Positions 17,742 through 27,170 of a stretch of DNA of 64,000 nucleotides are shown here, one piece after another. Each line of letters begins with the position of its first letter. Within the stretch, counting starts at the first letter, position 1. Made by a program: the position numbers and the translations under genes. Below the pieces are notes generated by a model. It saw only the letters and a list, made by a program, of their open reading frames with translations. It did not search any database and had not been told where the DNA came from. The DNA is taken from positions 1 through 64,000 of the forward strand of contig JAPLPQ010000030.1 of NCBI GenBank assembly GCA_026400105.1. Direction: 5' to 3'. The stretch is from Burkholderiales bacterium (GTDB lineage Bacteria > Pseudomonadota > Gammaproteobacteria > Burkholderiales > Burkholderiaceae_C).

Positions 17742-18566
17742 TCATGTCGTCGGGTCGGCTGGAGCCGCGGAGGCCGGCTTGGAGGCGGGCTTCGAGGCCG
17801 GTTTGGAAGGCGATTTGGCAGGCGGCGTGGCAGATGACGCCCCCGCTGGGGCAGCAGGCGCAGCGGTCGGCAGGATCTGGATCTCGACCCGGCGGTTGCG
17901 CAGCCGGCCCTCGGCGCTGGCGTTGCTCGCGACCGGCTGGGTCGCGCCGCGGCCGATCGCGACCAGGCGCTGGTCCGCTATCCCGGACTCGATGAACAGC
18001 CGCACCACGCTGCTGGCCCGGGCCGCCGACAGTTCCCAGTTCGACGGGTATTGCAGCGAGCGGATGTCGAGGGTGTCGGTGTGGCCGATGACCTGAACGA
18101 TATGCTTCGGGTAAGCCTGCAGCACATCGGCCACTGAGCGCAAGGCGCTCAATGCGGCCGGACTCAGATTGGCCTCGGCCGGGGCGAACAGGATGCCGGC
18201 ATCGAATTCGATGTGGATCGCATGGGGCAGATGCCGCACCTGCGCTGCGCCTTGCTGGAACGTGATCGACAGGCGCTTGGCCAGTTGTTCGGCGATCTGC
18301 TGCATCTCGTCCACCTCGGGGGTGGCGTCGCTCTGTGCGCCGGCGGCGTTCGATGCCTGGGCGTCGGACCCGGCGGGGGGCTGCGCCTTGCCGACGGCCT
18401 GGTCGAACGATTCCGTCAGGTCCTGGTACTTGCCGCCTTGCAGCGAGAGCGCATACATCACGACAAAGAAGGCGAACAGCAGCGTGATGAAGTCGGCATA
18501 GGACACCAGCCAGCGGTCGGCCGAGTCGGTATCGTCGTCCTGGCGTCTGTTTCTGCGGCGTCGCAT
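17742..18566 (-). CDS. motD: Flagellar motor stator protein MotD (MotB-like, second stator)
   Basis: A 274-residue MotB-family protein. A single membrane helix after the basic N-terminus holds the proton-binding Asp25 in VSYADFITLLFAFF. The C-terminal OmpA-like peptidoglycan-binding domain has VIGHTDTLDIRS, NWELSAARA and the closing RNRRVEIQI. The tail is a low-complexity repeat of SKPA units (about 17760-17815). With motC it forms a MotCD stator like that of Pseudomonas. It follows motC after one base. Confidence 0.92.
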   Translation of the reverse strand: MRRRRNRRQDDDTDSADRWLVSYADFITLLFAFFVVMYALSLQGGKYQDLTESFDQAVGKAQPPAGSDAQASNAAGAQSDATPEVDEMQQIAEQLAKRLSITFQQGAAQVRHLPHAIHIEFDAGILFAPAEANLSPAALSALRSVADVLQAYPKHIVQVIGHTDTLDIRSLQYPSNWELSAARASSVVRLFIESGIADQRLVAIGRGATQPVASNASAEGRLRNRRVEIQILPTAAPAAPAGASSATPPAKSPSKPASKPASKPASAAPADPTT

Positions 18567-18567
18567 C

Positions 18568-19317
18568 TCAGCCGCCTTGCTGCCAGTGGCTGTTCATGCG
18601 CTCCTGGATCACGCCCGAGTTTTCTCCCCGGGAGATGCTGACGAGTGCGTCGGCCAGCATGGTGCGCTTGAGCAGCTCCAGCGCCAGCTGCTTCTTGAGC
18701 TTGTTGGCGATCGGCAGGCAGACCAGGTTGGCCAGCGCCACGCCATAGACCGTGGCGACGAAGGCCACCGCGATGCCGCTGCCGAGCAGGGCCGGCTCGC
18801 CGAGGTTGTCCATCACCCGCATCAATCCCAGCACGGCACCCAGGATGCCGATGGTTGGCGCATAGCCGCCGGCGGCCTCCCAGACCCGGATCGACTGCCG
18901 CTCCCAGCGCTCGTAGCTGTCGATGTCGGTCTCGAGGATCGAGCGCAGGGTTTCGGCATCGACGTTGTCGACCAGCATGCGCATGCCCTTGGCGATGAAG
19001 GGGTCGCGCTGGTCGGTCAGGTAGCGCTCGAGTTGCAGGAAACCGTCGGCTCTGGCGGTCTTGCTCCAGCCATGGATCGAGGCGATCAGGGCCTCGTAGA
19101 AGGGCGGTTGCGGCGCAAAGGCCTTGCCCGCCAGTCGCAGGCCGCGCCACAGCGTACCCATGCCGTTTTGCAGCAGCACGGCGCCCAGCGTGCCGCCCAG
19201 CACGATCGTCATCGCGGCTGGCTGCACCAAGGCGGCGAGCTTGCCGCCTTCGACCCACTGGCCGCCCGCGATCGCCGCCAACGCCAGCACCAGGCCGGCT
19301 AAACTGCCCCAGTCCAT
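18568..19317 (-). CDS. motC: Flagellar motor stator protein MotC (MotA-like, second stator)
   Basis: A 249-residue MotA/TolQ-family protein with four membrane helices. It shows the conserved IGILGAVLGLMRVMDNL and GIAVAFVATVYGVALANLVCLPIANKL, which form the ion path with MotD. The start lies inside fliA (19-base overlap), and its AGGAGACAGGA ribosome-binding site is part of the last codons of fliA, so translation of the two is probably coupled. Confidence 0.92.
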   Translation of the reverse strand: MDWGSLAGLVLALAAIAGGQWVEGGKLAALVQPAAMTIVLGGTLGAVLLQNGMGTLWRGLRLAGKAFAPQPPFYEALIASIHGWSKTARADGFLQLERYLTDQRDPFIAKGMRMLVDNVDAETLRSILETDIDSYERWERQSIRVWEAAGGYAPTIGILGAVLGLMRVMDNLGEPALLGSGIAVAFVATVYGVALANLVCLPIANKLKKQLALELLKRTMLADALVSISRGENSGVIQERMNSHWQQGG

Positions 19318-20036
19318 TCCTGTCTCCTCAGGTGGTTGCGCAGACGGGCCACCGCCTGGCTGTGTAGTTGCGACACGCGCGACTCGGTCACGCCGAGCAC
19401 GGCGCCGATTTCCTTCAGATTGAGTTCCTGCTCATAGTACAGCCCCATCAGCAGCTTCTCGCGCTCGGGCAGGGCATCGATCGCCTCGATCAGCGCGGCG
19501 CGAAAGCCCTCCTGCAGCAGCGCCTGCAATGGGTCATGCGAGCTGTCCTGGCAATGCCGGTCGAGGAAATGGTCGCTGCTGTCGTCGCTGCTCGACTTGA
19601 AGTCGTCGAAATAGATCAGCTGGTGGCCGGCGCCGTCGCTGAGTTTTTGCTGGTAGTCGGCCAGCGTGAGATCGAGCCGGGCCGCGATCTCGGCTTCGCT
19701 CGGCGCCCGCAGCAGTTCCTGCTGCAGCTCGCTCAGCGCGCCCTCGATCTGGCGCATGTTCTGGCGCACGCTGCGCGGCAGCCAGTCCTGGCTGCGCAGC
19801 TCATCGAGCATGGCACCGCGGATGCGCTGCACCGCATAGGTCTCGAACTGGGCGCTCTGGGTCACCTCGTAGCGGCTCATGGCATCGAGCAGGCCGATCG
19901 TGCCGGCCTGGATCAGGTCGTCGACCTCGACGTTGGCGGGCAGCCTGGCCTTGAGCTGGTAGGCCAGCTTCTTGACCAGCGGGATATGCTGCTCGATCAC
20001 CCGGTCCTTGGGGGCCCGGCCCTTGGCGTCGTACAT
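19299..20036 (-). CDS. fliA: RNA polymerase sigma-28 factor FliA
   Basis: A 245-residue sigma factor for late flagellar and chemotaxis genes. Region 2 is seen in VDDLIQAGTIGLLDAMSRY and AVQRIRGAMLDELRSQDWLPRSVR; region 4 in LPEREKLLMGLYYEQELNLKEIGAVLGVTESRVSQL. It lies after flhG by three bases. Its partner FlgM (anti-sigma factor) is at 27.6 kb. Sigma-28-like promoters in this window precede flgM, flgK, fliC and the aer-like gene. Confidence 0.96.
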   Translation of the reverse strand: MYDAKGRAPKDRVIEQHIPLVKKLAYQLKARLPANVEVDDLIQAGTIGLLDAMSRYEVTQSAQFETYAVQRIRGAMLDELRSQDWLPRSVRQNMRQIEGALSELQQELLRAPSEAEIAARLDLTLADYQQKLSDGAGHQLIYFDDFKSSSDDSSDHFLDRHCQDSSHDPLQALLQEGFRAALIEAIDALPEREKLLMGLYYEQELNLKEIGAVLGVTESRVSQLHSQAVARLRNHLRRQEWTGAV

Positions 20037-20039
20037 GGT

Positions 20040-20870
20040 TCAGCGCTCCAGCAAAGAGGCCGCCGTCTGTTGTGACTGGCCGACGCTGAGCAGCCGCGCC
20101 GCCACCTCGCGCAAGGCGATCGAGGCGCTGGCCATCGGAAAGGCCTCGACCACCGGCCGCCCCAGCTGCAGCGCGCGCGCCAGATGCTCGTCGTGCGGGA
20201 GGTGGCCCAGGAAACGCACCGGCACGGCCAGGTACTGGTTGGCCGCCTGCGCGATGTTCTGCTGGATCTTTTCGGCTTGCGCCAGCGTCGCGCCCACCAC
20301 CATCAGCAGGAACTGGCGCCGTCCGAGCTGCCCATGCAGGGCCTTGATCTGGGCGTAGGCATGCTTGATCGAGTCCGGCGTGCTGGAGGTCAGCACCACC
20401 ATTTCGCCCTGTGCCAGCTCGGGCAGCACAAAGGGGTTGTCGCGCTGCAAGTCGGTGTCGACCAGACAGAACTGACCGGCCGGGCTCAGCGCCTGCAGCT
20501 GTTGCGACAGCTTGGCCGCATCGTCGGGCTGGCTCAGCAGTTCGTCGAGCGGACGGTTGGCCAGGCGGGCGATCCGCACGCCCGGACCATGCGGTTGCAC
20601 CGCCTGCTGCGCATCGCCCTGGCGGCAGGCCAGCTGCCAGAGCGAAGGCGTGGGCAGCTGGGCCGCGCAGGAGGCGATGCCGTCGGCGTTCAGGCTGGCG
20701 TCGAGCAACTGGACCTCGTTGCCCGCGCGCACCAGTGCGGCCGCCAGGTTGAGCAGCACCAGGTTTTTCTGCGCCGGTTCGAGCGCCGTCAGCACGCTCA
20801 CATAGCGTGACTTTCGGGTGCCGAGGATGCGGCGCAGGCCGGCGGCTTGGTCATTGGACAGGTCAAGCAA
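20040..20870 (-). CDS. flhG: FlhG/FleN-like flagellar number regulator with degenerate P-loop
   Basis: A 276-residue MinD-family protein in the flhF-flhG-fliA order typical of polar flagellates, where FlhG limits flagellar number and stimulates FlhF. The N-terminal DQAAGLRR activator helix is kept. Where the Walker A lysine-rich loop should be (GKGGVGKT), the sequence reads VLTALEPAQKNLVLLNLA, so the nucleotide loop is essentially gone, and the switch II motif DTGAG is replaced by VDTDLQRD. ATP binding is therefore unlikely. The frame is intact, overlapping flhF by eight bases, so it is not an obvious pseudogene. Confidence 0.85.
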   Translation of the reverse strand: MLDLSNDQAAGLRRILGTRKSRYVSVLTALEPAQKNLVLLNLAAALVRAGNEVQLLDASLNADGIASCAAQLPTPSLWQLACRQGDAQQAVQPHGPGVRIARLANRPLDELLSQPDDAAKLSQQLQALSPAGQFCLVDTDLQRDNPFVLPELAQGEMVVLTSSTPDSIKHAYAQIKALHGQLGRRQFLLMVVGATLAQAEKIQQNIAQAANQYLAVPVRFLGHLPHDEHLARALQLGRPVVEAFPMASASIALREVAARLLSVGQSQQTAASLLER

Positions 20871-22074
20871 TTTTTATCCCTTGCACACTGGTGTCGAGGC
20901 GCACGGCATCGGTGCTCATCAGCACCGGCAGCTCGCTGTCCTCGTAATGCTTGCTGCTCTGGCTGCTGCGCAGCTCGAACACCCGTTCGACCAGCGGACG
21001 TGCCTGCGCGAGCTGCAGGTCCTCGGGCACGCGCTGTCCAGTGCCCAGGTAGAACAGCCGCAGCTTCTGCCGGATCACCACGTCCAGCGCATTGCTGATC
21101 GTGACAGCCTCGTCAAGCTTTGTCAGTATGACACCTTCCAGCCCCGATCCGCGGTAGGCATGCACCACTTCGTTCAAGGTCTCGATCGTGCTGGTGGTGT
21201 TGAGGCAGAGCAGGCGCTTGACCGGCACCTGGGTGCCGGCGAGCATCGCGATCTGCTCGGCCACCATCTGGTCGCGCTGGCTCATGCCGACGGTGTCGAT
21301 CAGCACCGTGTGCTTGGTCGCGAGCTCTTCGAGCGCTAGCCGCAGGTCCACCTCGTCCTTGACCGAGTGCACCATCACGCCCATGATCTTGCCGTAGATG
21401 CGCAGCTGCTCATGCGCGCCGATCCGGTAGCCGTCGGTCGTGATCAGTGCCAGCTTGCCGGGACCATGGCGCATCACATAGCGCGCCGCGAGCTTGGCGG
21501 TCGTCGTCGTCTTGCCGACCCCGGTCGGCCCGATCAGCGCGTAGACACCGCCCTCGTCGAGGAAGCTGTCCTCGTCCTGCAGCACATTGATGTTGCGCGT
21601 CAGGATGCCCTTGGACCATTCGATCGCCTGCTCGAGGTCGCCCTCGCTCGGGGCGTTCTCGGTCAGGTAGCGCGTCAGGCTCGGGCTCAGGCCCAGGCTC
21701 AGCAGATGCTTGAGCATCGCCGACTTGAGCGGGTTCTTCGGCTGCTGCTGGCCCGACCAGGCCAGCTCGTTCATCTGCTTGGCCAGCGCCTCGCGCATGG
21801 CCCGGATCTCCTCCATCACCACGCTCATGCCGAGCGCCGGGTCGGGTGCCGGCACCGGGGCTGGCGCCGGCGCCGGCGCTGCCAGTGCCGGGTCTGCATC
21901 GTCATCCCGGTACTGCTCGATGACCGTGGCGTAGTCCCGTTCGCTGCAGGCCAGGATCTCGATGCCGGCCTCTGCGCTGCGGTTGGCCAGGATCATGGCC
22001 TCGGGCCCCAGGGCTTCGCGCACCAGGCTCAGTGCCTCGCGCGCGCTACTGGCAATAAAACGGTGAACCTTCAT
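20863..22074 (-). CDS. flhF: Flagellar SRP-like GTPase FlhF
   Basis: A 403-residue SRP-family GTPase that sets flagellar position. The N-terminal B domain (MKVHRFIASSAREALSLVRE) is followed by a Pro/Ala linker (about 60-82), the N domain, and the G domain with Walker A GPTGVGKTTTTAKLA (about 182-195), IDTVGMSQRD, and TKLDE for guanine binding. It follows flhA after two bases and overlaps flhG by eight. Confidence 0.95.
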   Translation of the reverse strand: MKVHRFIASSAREALSLVREALGPEAMILANRSAEAGIEILACSERDYATVIEQYRDDDADPALAAPAPAPAPVPAPDPALGMSVVMEEIRAMREALAKQMNELAWSGQQQPKNPLKSAMLKHLLSLGLSPSLTRYLTENAPSEGDLEQAIEWSKGILTRNINVLQDEDSFLDEGGVYALIGPTGVGKTTTTAKLAARYVMRHGPGKLALITTDGYRIGAHEQLRIYGKIMGVMVHSVKDEVDLRLALEELATKHTVLIDTVGMSQRDQMVAEQIAMLAGTQVPVKRLLCLNTTSTIETLNEVVHAYRGSGLEGVILTKLDEAVTISNALDVVIRQKLRLFYLGTGQRVPEDLQLAQARPLVERVFELRSSQSSKHYEDSELPVLMSTDAVRLDTSVQGIKIA

Positions 22075-22076
22075 GT

Positions 22077-24146
22077 TCAGGCTCCAACGAGGTGGGTGAC
22101 TTTAATGGTCCGGCTGTCTGGCAGCTCGGCGTGCGACAGCACCTTGAGCTGCGGCAGGGTGCGGCGCAGGAAGCGTGCCAGCATCGAGCGCAGCGGCGCC
22201 GGCACCAGCAGCACCGGGGTGTAGCCCATCTGCTCCTGCAGCTGGCTGGCCTGCACGGTCTGGTTGACCAGCGTCTCGGCCAGTCCGGGCTCGATCCCGC
22301 CGCCCTCGGCGCCGCCGGTCTGCAGCGCCTGCAGCAGCAGCCGCTCGAGCCGGTGGTCCAGCGTCATGACCGGCAGTTCCTGCTGGCCCGGCACGATCTC
22401 CTGCACGATCGCCCGGCCCAGCGCGATCCGCACCGCAGCGGTCAGGCTGTAGGCATCCAGGCTCATGGCGGCTTGCTCGATCAGGGTCTCGACGATGGTC
22501 TGCATGTCGCGGATATGCACGCCCTCGGCCAGCAGGTTCTGCAGCACCTTCTGCAGCGTCGACAGCGGCAGCAGCTTGGGCACCAGGTCGTCGAGCAGCT
22601 TGGGGCTTTCCTTGCCGAGGTGGTCGATCAGCGCCTGCAGCTCCTGGCGGCCCAGCAATTCCGCCGCGTGCTGCGCCAGCAGGTGGTTCAGGTGGGTCGC
22701 CACCACGGTGCCGGCATCGACCACCGTGTAGCCCATCGACTGGGCCTGGTCGCGCATGCTCGCATCGATCCAGACCGCTGGCAAGCCGAACGCCGGGTCG
22801 GTGACCGGCTGGCCCGGCAGCGGACCCGAGACCATGCCGGGGTTGATCGCCATGAACTGGCCCGGATGCGATTCGCCGCTGCCGATTTCCACCCCCTTGA
22901 GCGTGATCCGGTAGCCCGACGGGGACAGCTCGAGGTTGTCGCGGATATGCACCGGCGGCGGCAGGAAGCCGACTTCCTGCGCGAACTTCTTGCGGATGCC
23001 CTTGATGCGGCGCAGCAGTTCGCCGTCCTGGCTGCTGTTGACTAGGCTGATCAGGCGATAGCCGACCTCCAGGCCCAGGGCCTGGATCGGGCTGACATCC
23101 TGCCAGCTGGCTTCTTCCATCTCGGGCGCCGGCAGCGGGGCTGGCGCCGGTTCCTCGGCTTTTCGCTCGCGCTCGAGCAGCTGCGGCACGTAATAGGCGC
23201 AGCCGCCGATCAGCAGCGCCAGCAGGCCGAAGGCCAGATGCGGCATGCCCGGAATCATGCCCATGCTGCCGATGATGGCGGCCGTGATGTAGAGCACCTG
23301 CGGCTTCATGAACAGCTGGTTGATCATCTGCGAGCCGACATCCTGGTCGTTGGCCACGCGCGAGACCACGGCACCGGCGGCCACCGAGATGATCAGCGAC
23401 GGGATCTGTGCCACCAGGCCGTCACCGATCGCCAGCAGGGTGTAGGTCTCGATCGCGCGGTTGAACGGCAGGTCGTGCTGCAGCATGCCGACCAGCAGGC
23501 CGCCGATCATGTTCACCACGGTGACCACGATGCCGGCGACCGCGTCGCCGCGCACGTATTTGCTCGCACCGTCCATCGCGCCGTAGAACTCGGCTTCCTG
23601 CGACACCTCGGTGCGGCGCTTGCGCGCCTCGGCCTCGCCGATCAGGCCGGCGTTGAGGTCGGCGTCGATCGCCATCTGCTTGCCTGGCATCGCGTCGAGC
23701 GCAAAGCGCGCACCGACCTCGGCGATCCGTCCGGCGCCCTTGGTCACGACCACGAAGTTGATCACGGTCAGGATCACGAACACCACCACGCCGATCAGGT
23801 AGTTGCCACCGATCAGGAAATGGCCGAAGGCTTCGATCACCTTGCCCGCCGCGTCCGGTCCGGTGTGGCCATTGGTCAGCACGACCCGGGTCGAGGCCAC
23901 GTTGAGCGACAGCCGCAGCATGGTCGTGATCAGCAGCACGGCCGGGAAGGCCATGAAATCGAGCGGGCGCACCGTGTAGAGCGCCGTCAGCAGCACCATG
24001 ATCGACAGCGCGATGTTGAAGCTGAAGAAGATGTCGAGAATGAAGGACGACACCGGCAGAATCATCAGCGCCAGCATCATCACCACCAGCATCGGGGCGG
24101 CCAGCGCCTTGCCGTTCATGCGGCCCAGAATCTGTTTCCAGTTCAT
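22077..24146 (-). CDS. flhA: Flagellar export gate protein FlhA
   Basis: A 689-residue inner-membrane protein of the type III export gate. The N-terminal half has eight hydrophobic helices, with the family's LRLSLNVASTRVVL and the FHIPEP-like cytoplasmic loop GRIAEVGARFALDAMPGKQMAIDADLNAG. The C-terminal cytoplasmic platform domain begins near residue 360 and docks substrate-chaperone complexes (FliD-FliT, FlgN). The start overlaps flhB by four bases. Confidence 0.96.
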   Translation of the reverse strand: MNWKQILGRMNGKALAAPMLVVMMLALMILPVSSFILDIFFSFNIALSIMVLLTALYTVRPLDFMAFPAVLLITTMLRLSLNVASTRVVLTNGHTGPDAAGKVIEAFGHFLIGGNYLIGVVVFVILTVINFVVVTKGAGRIAEVGARFALDAMPGKQMAIDADLNAGLIGEAEARKRRTEVSQEAEFYGAMDGASKYVRGDAVAGIVVTVVNMIGGLLVGMLQHDLPFNRAIETYTLLAIGDGLVAQIPSLIISVAAGAVVSRVANDQDVGSQMINQLFMKPQVLYITAAIIGSMGMIPGMPHLAFGLLALLIGGCAYYVPQLLERERKAEEPAPAPLPAPEMEEASWQDVSPIQALGLEVGYRLISLVNSSQDGELLRRIKGIRKKFAQEVGFLPPPVHIRDNLELSPSGYRITLKGVEIGSGESHPGQFMAINPGMVSGPLPGQPVTDPAFGLPAVWIDASMRDQAQSMGYTVVDAGTVVATHLNHLLAQHAAELLGRQELQALIDHLGKESPKLLDDLVPKLLPLSTLQKVLQNLLAEGVHIRDMQTIVETLIEQAAMSLDAYSLTAAVRIALGRAIVQEIVPGQQELPVMTLDHRLERLLLQALQTGGAEGGGIEPGLAETLVNQTVQASQLQEQMGYTPVLLVPAPLRSMLARFLRRTLPQLKVLSHAELPDSRTIKVTHLVGA

Positions 24147-25306
24147 GCCCTGCCTCCGGTTTCATTGCCTGCTGTTTCGAGCGGATCGAAGCCGGCCGGC
24201 AATGCGACCGGCTCCGGGCGTATCGGCGCGAAACCGCCCTGGCTGCGGTAGGTCCGCAGCTGGAACACATAGGCCAGCACCTGGGCCACGGCGGTATAGA
24301 GCGGTGCCGGGATTTCCTGGTCGAGTTCGGTATGACGATACAGCGCGCGCGCCAGCGGCGGCGCCTCGATGATCGTGACCCCGTTGGCGGCCCCCAGCTC
24401 GCGGATGCGGGCCGCGACCTCGTCGACGCCCTTGGCCACCACCTTGGGTGCGTGGTTGCCCTGTTCCGGATATTGCAGCGCCACCGCGTAGTGGGTCGGG
24501 TTGGTCACGATCACGTCGGCCGTCGGGACCTGCGCCATCATGCGCCTGCGCGCGATCGCGCGCTGCTGGGCGCGGATCTTGGCCTTGATCTCGGGGTTGC
24601 CATCGGACTCCTTGGCTTCGTCGCGCAGTTGCTGGCGCGTCATCATGAGCTTGCGGGTGTAGCTCCACATCTGGTAGGGGCCGTCGATCAGCGCGATCAC
24701 GGCCAGCGCCGCGACCAGCCCGATGAAGCAGGCCAGCAGCAGCCGGACATGTTCGGCCGTGCTCTCGCGCGGCGACTGGCTCGCCAGTGCGAGCAGGGCG
24801 TCTAGCTGCTGGCTGATCACGAACCAGGCCACGCTGCCGACCAGCAGGGTCTTGGCGATCGCCTTCAGCAGCTCGCTGAGCGAGCGCATCGAGACCATGT
24901 TGGCCAGTCCCTTGAGGGGGTTGAGCTTGCTGAACTTGGGCACCAGCGCCTCGGTATGGAACAGCCAGCCGCCGATCAATGCTGGCGAGGCCAGCGCCGC
25001 CAGCAGCAGCAGGCCCGCCAGCGGCAGGAAGGCCAGCAGCAGGTCGAACAGTTGCTGGCCCCAGTCCACGCCCAGCCGTTGCGGGTCGAACAGCTGTTCG
25101 CGCTTGAACTGCAGCCCCATCAGCAACATATGCTTGAGCTGGCGCACCATGGCCTCGCCACTGATCCAGAAGCCAAGCGCCGCCGCCGCCAGCACCGTGA
25201 AGGTGCCGATCTCGCGTGACCTCGGCACATCACCCTGCTCGCGTGCTTTTTCTAGCTGTCGGGGTGAGGCGGGTTCTGTCTTTTCGAGGTCGCTGTCTTC
25301 TGCCAA
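24143..25306 (-). CDS. flhB: Flagellar export switch protein FlhB
   Basis: A 387-residue gate protein that switches export from rod-hook to filament substrates after self-cleavage. The cleavage site NPTH is at residues 269-272 (TNPTHYAVALQYPE), as in Salmonella. The N-terminus DLEKTEPASPRQLEKAREQGDVPRSRE is typical. I place the start at TTG 25306, preceded by GGAG at good spacing; an upstream in-frame ATG at 25345 would add 13 unconserved residues. First gene of the flhB-flhA-flhF-flhG-fliA-motCD operon. Confidence 0.94.
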   Translation of the reverse strand: MAEDSDLEKTEPASPRQLEKAREQGDVPRSREIGTFTVLAAAALGFWISGEAMVRQLKHMLLMGLQFKREQLFDPQRLGVDWGQQLFDLLLAFLPLAGLLLLAALASPALIGGWLFHTEALVPKFSKLNPLKGLANMVSMRSLSELLKAIAKTLLVGSVAWFVISQQLDALLALASQSPRESTAEHVRLLLACFIGLVAALAVIALIDGPYQMWSYTRKLMMTRQQLRDEAKESDGNPEIKAKIRAQQRAIARRRMMAQVPTADVIVTNPTHYAVALQYPEQGNHAPKVVAKGVDEVAARIRELGAANGVTIIEAPPLARALYRHTELDQEIPAPLYTAVAQVLAYVFQLRTYRSQGGFAPIRPEPVALPAGFDPLETAGNETGGRA

Positions 25307-25426
25307 GTGGGAGCTCCGGGGATTGAAGATTATCGCCGCCGGCAAGCAGCGATCAGATCCGGAGCAGTACGGCTAATGAGTGTCTGCTTGCCGCTTTGGC
25401 CGCCCCCGCGCCCCCTGGCTGAACTT

Positions 25427-26986
25427 TCAGGCGATCTTGAAGACGCGCACGACTTCTTCGAGCTGCACCGCCTGCTGCCTGAGGCTGTCGGCGGCGGCAG
25501 CGCTTTCCTCCACCAGCGCGGCGTTGCGCTGCGTCATGTTGTCGATGCTCGAGATCGACTGGCTGATGTCGGACACGCTGCTCGACTGCTCGAGGCTGGC
25601 GCGCGAGATGCTCTCGATCAGCTGCGACAGCGAGCGCACCTGGTCGACGATGTCGTTCACGCTGGTGCCGGCCTGTGCCACCAGCTCGGTGCCGACCCTG
25701 ACGCGTTCCCCGCTTTCGGCGATCAGCGACTTGATTTCCCTGGCGGCGGAGGCGCTGCGCTGGGCGAGCTGGCGCACCTCGGTCGCGACCACGGCAAAGC
25801 CGCGGCCCTGCTCGCCGGCGCGCGCGGCCTCGACCGCGGCATTGAGCGCCAGGATATTGGTCTGGAAGGCGATGCCGTCGATCACGCTGGTGATGTCCGT
25901 GATCAGGCGGCTGCTCTGGCTGATCTGCTCCATGGTCGAGACGACCTGGGCCACGACCTCGCCGCCATGGCTGGCGGCCTGGCTGGTCTGCTGGGCCAGT
26001 TCGCTGGCCTGGCGTGCGCTCTCCGCATTGCTGTCGACCGCGCTGGTGATCTGGGCCATCGCTGCCGCCGTGCGCTCGAGGTTGATCGATTGCTCCTCGG
26101 TGCGTTCGGCCAGCATCGCGCTGCTCTCCGAGATCTCCCGCGAGCCGTTGGCGATCGCTTCGCTGCCATGGCGGACCCGGGACACGATCTGGATCAGGTT
26201 GTCGTGCATGGTCTTGAGCGCGCTCAGCATCGCTCCGGCCTCGTCCTTGCCGCTGACGACAATCTCGGCCGTCAGGTCGCCGCCGGCCACCTGGTCGGCC
26301 ACGCGCACCGCCTCGGCCAGCGGACGCGTGATCGAGCGGGTCGCGACCCAGGACAGCCAGATGCCCAGCAGCAGGGCGCTCAGCGCCGTGATGCCGATGA
26401 CGCCGTTGACGGTCTGCATGCTGACGTTGGAGGCCTGGAATTCCTCTTCGGCCTGCTTGATCTTGAGCGTGATCAGCTGGTCGAGCGGTTCTTGCGCCTG
26501 CGGGGCCAGCGGCGTGATGAAGCGGATGTAGAGGTCGGAGGCGTCGTCATAGCGGTCGCCGGTCATGGCCTCGTTGGCCGGAACCAGGCCTTGCTCGAAC
26601 AATGCCTTCTTGCGCTGGTCGAAGCTCTGCGCCAAGGTCTTTTCCTGCGCGGTTTGCGGCTGCTTCAGGTAGGCCTGCCAGAGGCCGGTGATCGTCGCCT
26701 GGTTGCGCTCGAACTCACCGCTCTTGGTCTCGACCGTGTTGCGGTCCGGGCTCAGCAGCATTTCCATCACCAGGATACGGTTGCGCTGGATCAGCTGGTT
26801 CAGGCTCGCGAGCTGCTGCGCCGGAACGGCCCGCGCCTCGTAGATCACGCGCGTCTTGTCGTTCAGATGCAGGTTCGACAGCGTGCCGAGCAAGGCCATG
26901 CCGCCGATCAGGAGCAGCAGCAAGGCCGAGCTCAGGGCGAGCCGCTGGCCGATTTTCAGATTGCGACTATATTGGTGAAATGACAT
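25427..26986 (-). CDS. Methyl-accepting chemotaxis protein (HAMP type)
   Basis: A 519-residue transmembrane chemoreceptor. Residues about 15-35 and 195-215 are membrane helices flanking a periplasmic four-helix-type sensor, followed by a HAMP domain ([20 protein letters not shown]). The signalling hairpin tip reads [35 protein letters not shown]. Glu/Gln-rich methylation helices flank it. There is no C-terminal CheR-binding pentapeptide. The ligand is unknown. It lies between the flhB operon and flgN and is set off by an AT-rich upstream region. Confidence 0.94.
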   Translation of the reverse strand: MSFHQYSRNLKIGQRLALSSALLLLLIGGMALLGTLSNLHLNDKTRVIYEARAVPAQQLASLNQLIQRNRILVMEMLLSPDRNTVETKSGEFERNQATITGLWQAYLKQPQTAQEKTLAQSFDQRKKALFEQGLVPANEAMTGDRYDDASDLYIRFITPLAPQAQEPLDQLITLKIKQAEEEFQASNVSMQTVNGVIGITALSALLLGIWLSWVATRSITRPLAEAVRVADQVAGGDLTAEIVVSGKDEAGAMLSALKTMHDNLIQIVSRVRHGSEAIANGSREISESSAMLAERTEEQSINLERTAAAMAQITSAVDSNAESARQASELAQQTSQAASHGGEVVAQVVSTMEQISQSSRLITDITSVIDGIAFQTNILALNAAVEAARAGEQGRGFAVVATEVRQLAQRSASAAREIKSLIAESGERVRVGTELVAQAGTSVNDIVDQVRSLSQLIESISRASLEQSSSVSDISQSISSIDNMTQRNAALVEESAAAADSLRQQAVQLEEVVRVFKIA

Positions 26987-27170
26987 GCAATGTGAAAAAT
27001 GTTAGGTAGATACCCTAATATTTTCACATTAGTTTGAAATATTTATGAAAACTGTTGATCAGTTGCATAAAAATGTTGACGGCTGATCAATCCGCTGGTG
27101 GCTGCGCCTGGCTGGCGTGGTCTGCCTGCAACGGCCGTCGCCGGATCAGGCCTGAAGGAATTGGAACGGG
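26987..27170 (-). promoter_or_regulatory. AT-rich upstream region of the chemoreceptor gene, with inverted repeat
   Basis: This region is noticeably richer in A and T than its flanks and must hold the promoter of the minus-strand receptor gene. TTGATCAG (27055-27062) and CTGATCAA (27083-27090) form a perfect inverted repeat with a 20-base spacer, a layout fitting a dimeric DNA-binding protein. No sigma-28-type pair was found here. Confidence 0.45.

Noticed and set aside
17760-17815. Repeated SKPA-coding units at the end of motD as a possible CRISPR or minisatellite
   Set aside because: It is an in-frame low-complexity protein tail with only a few units; no spacer structure.
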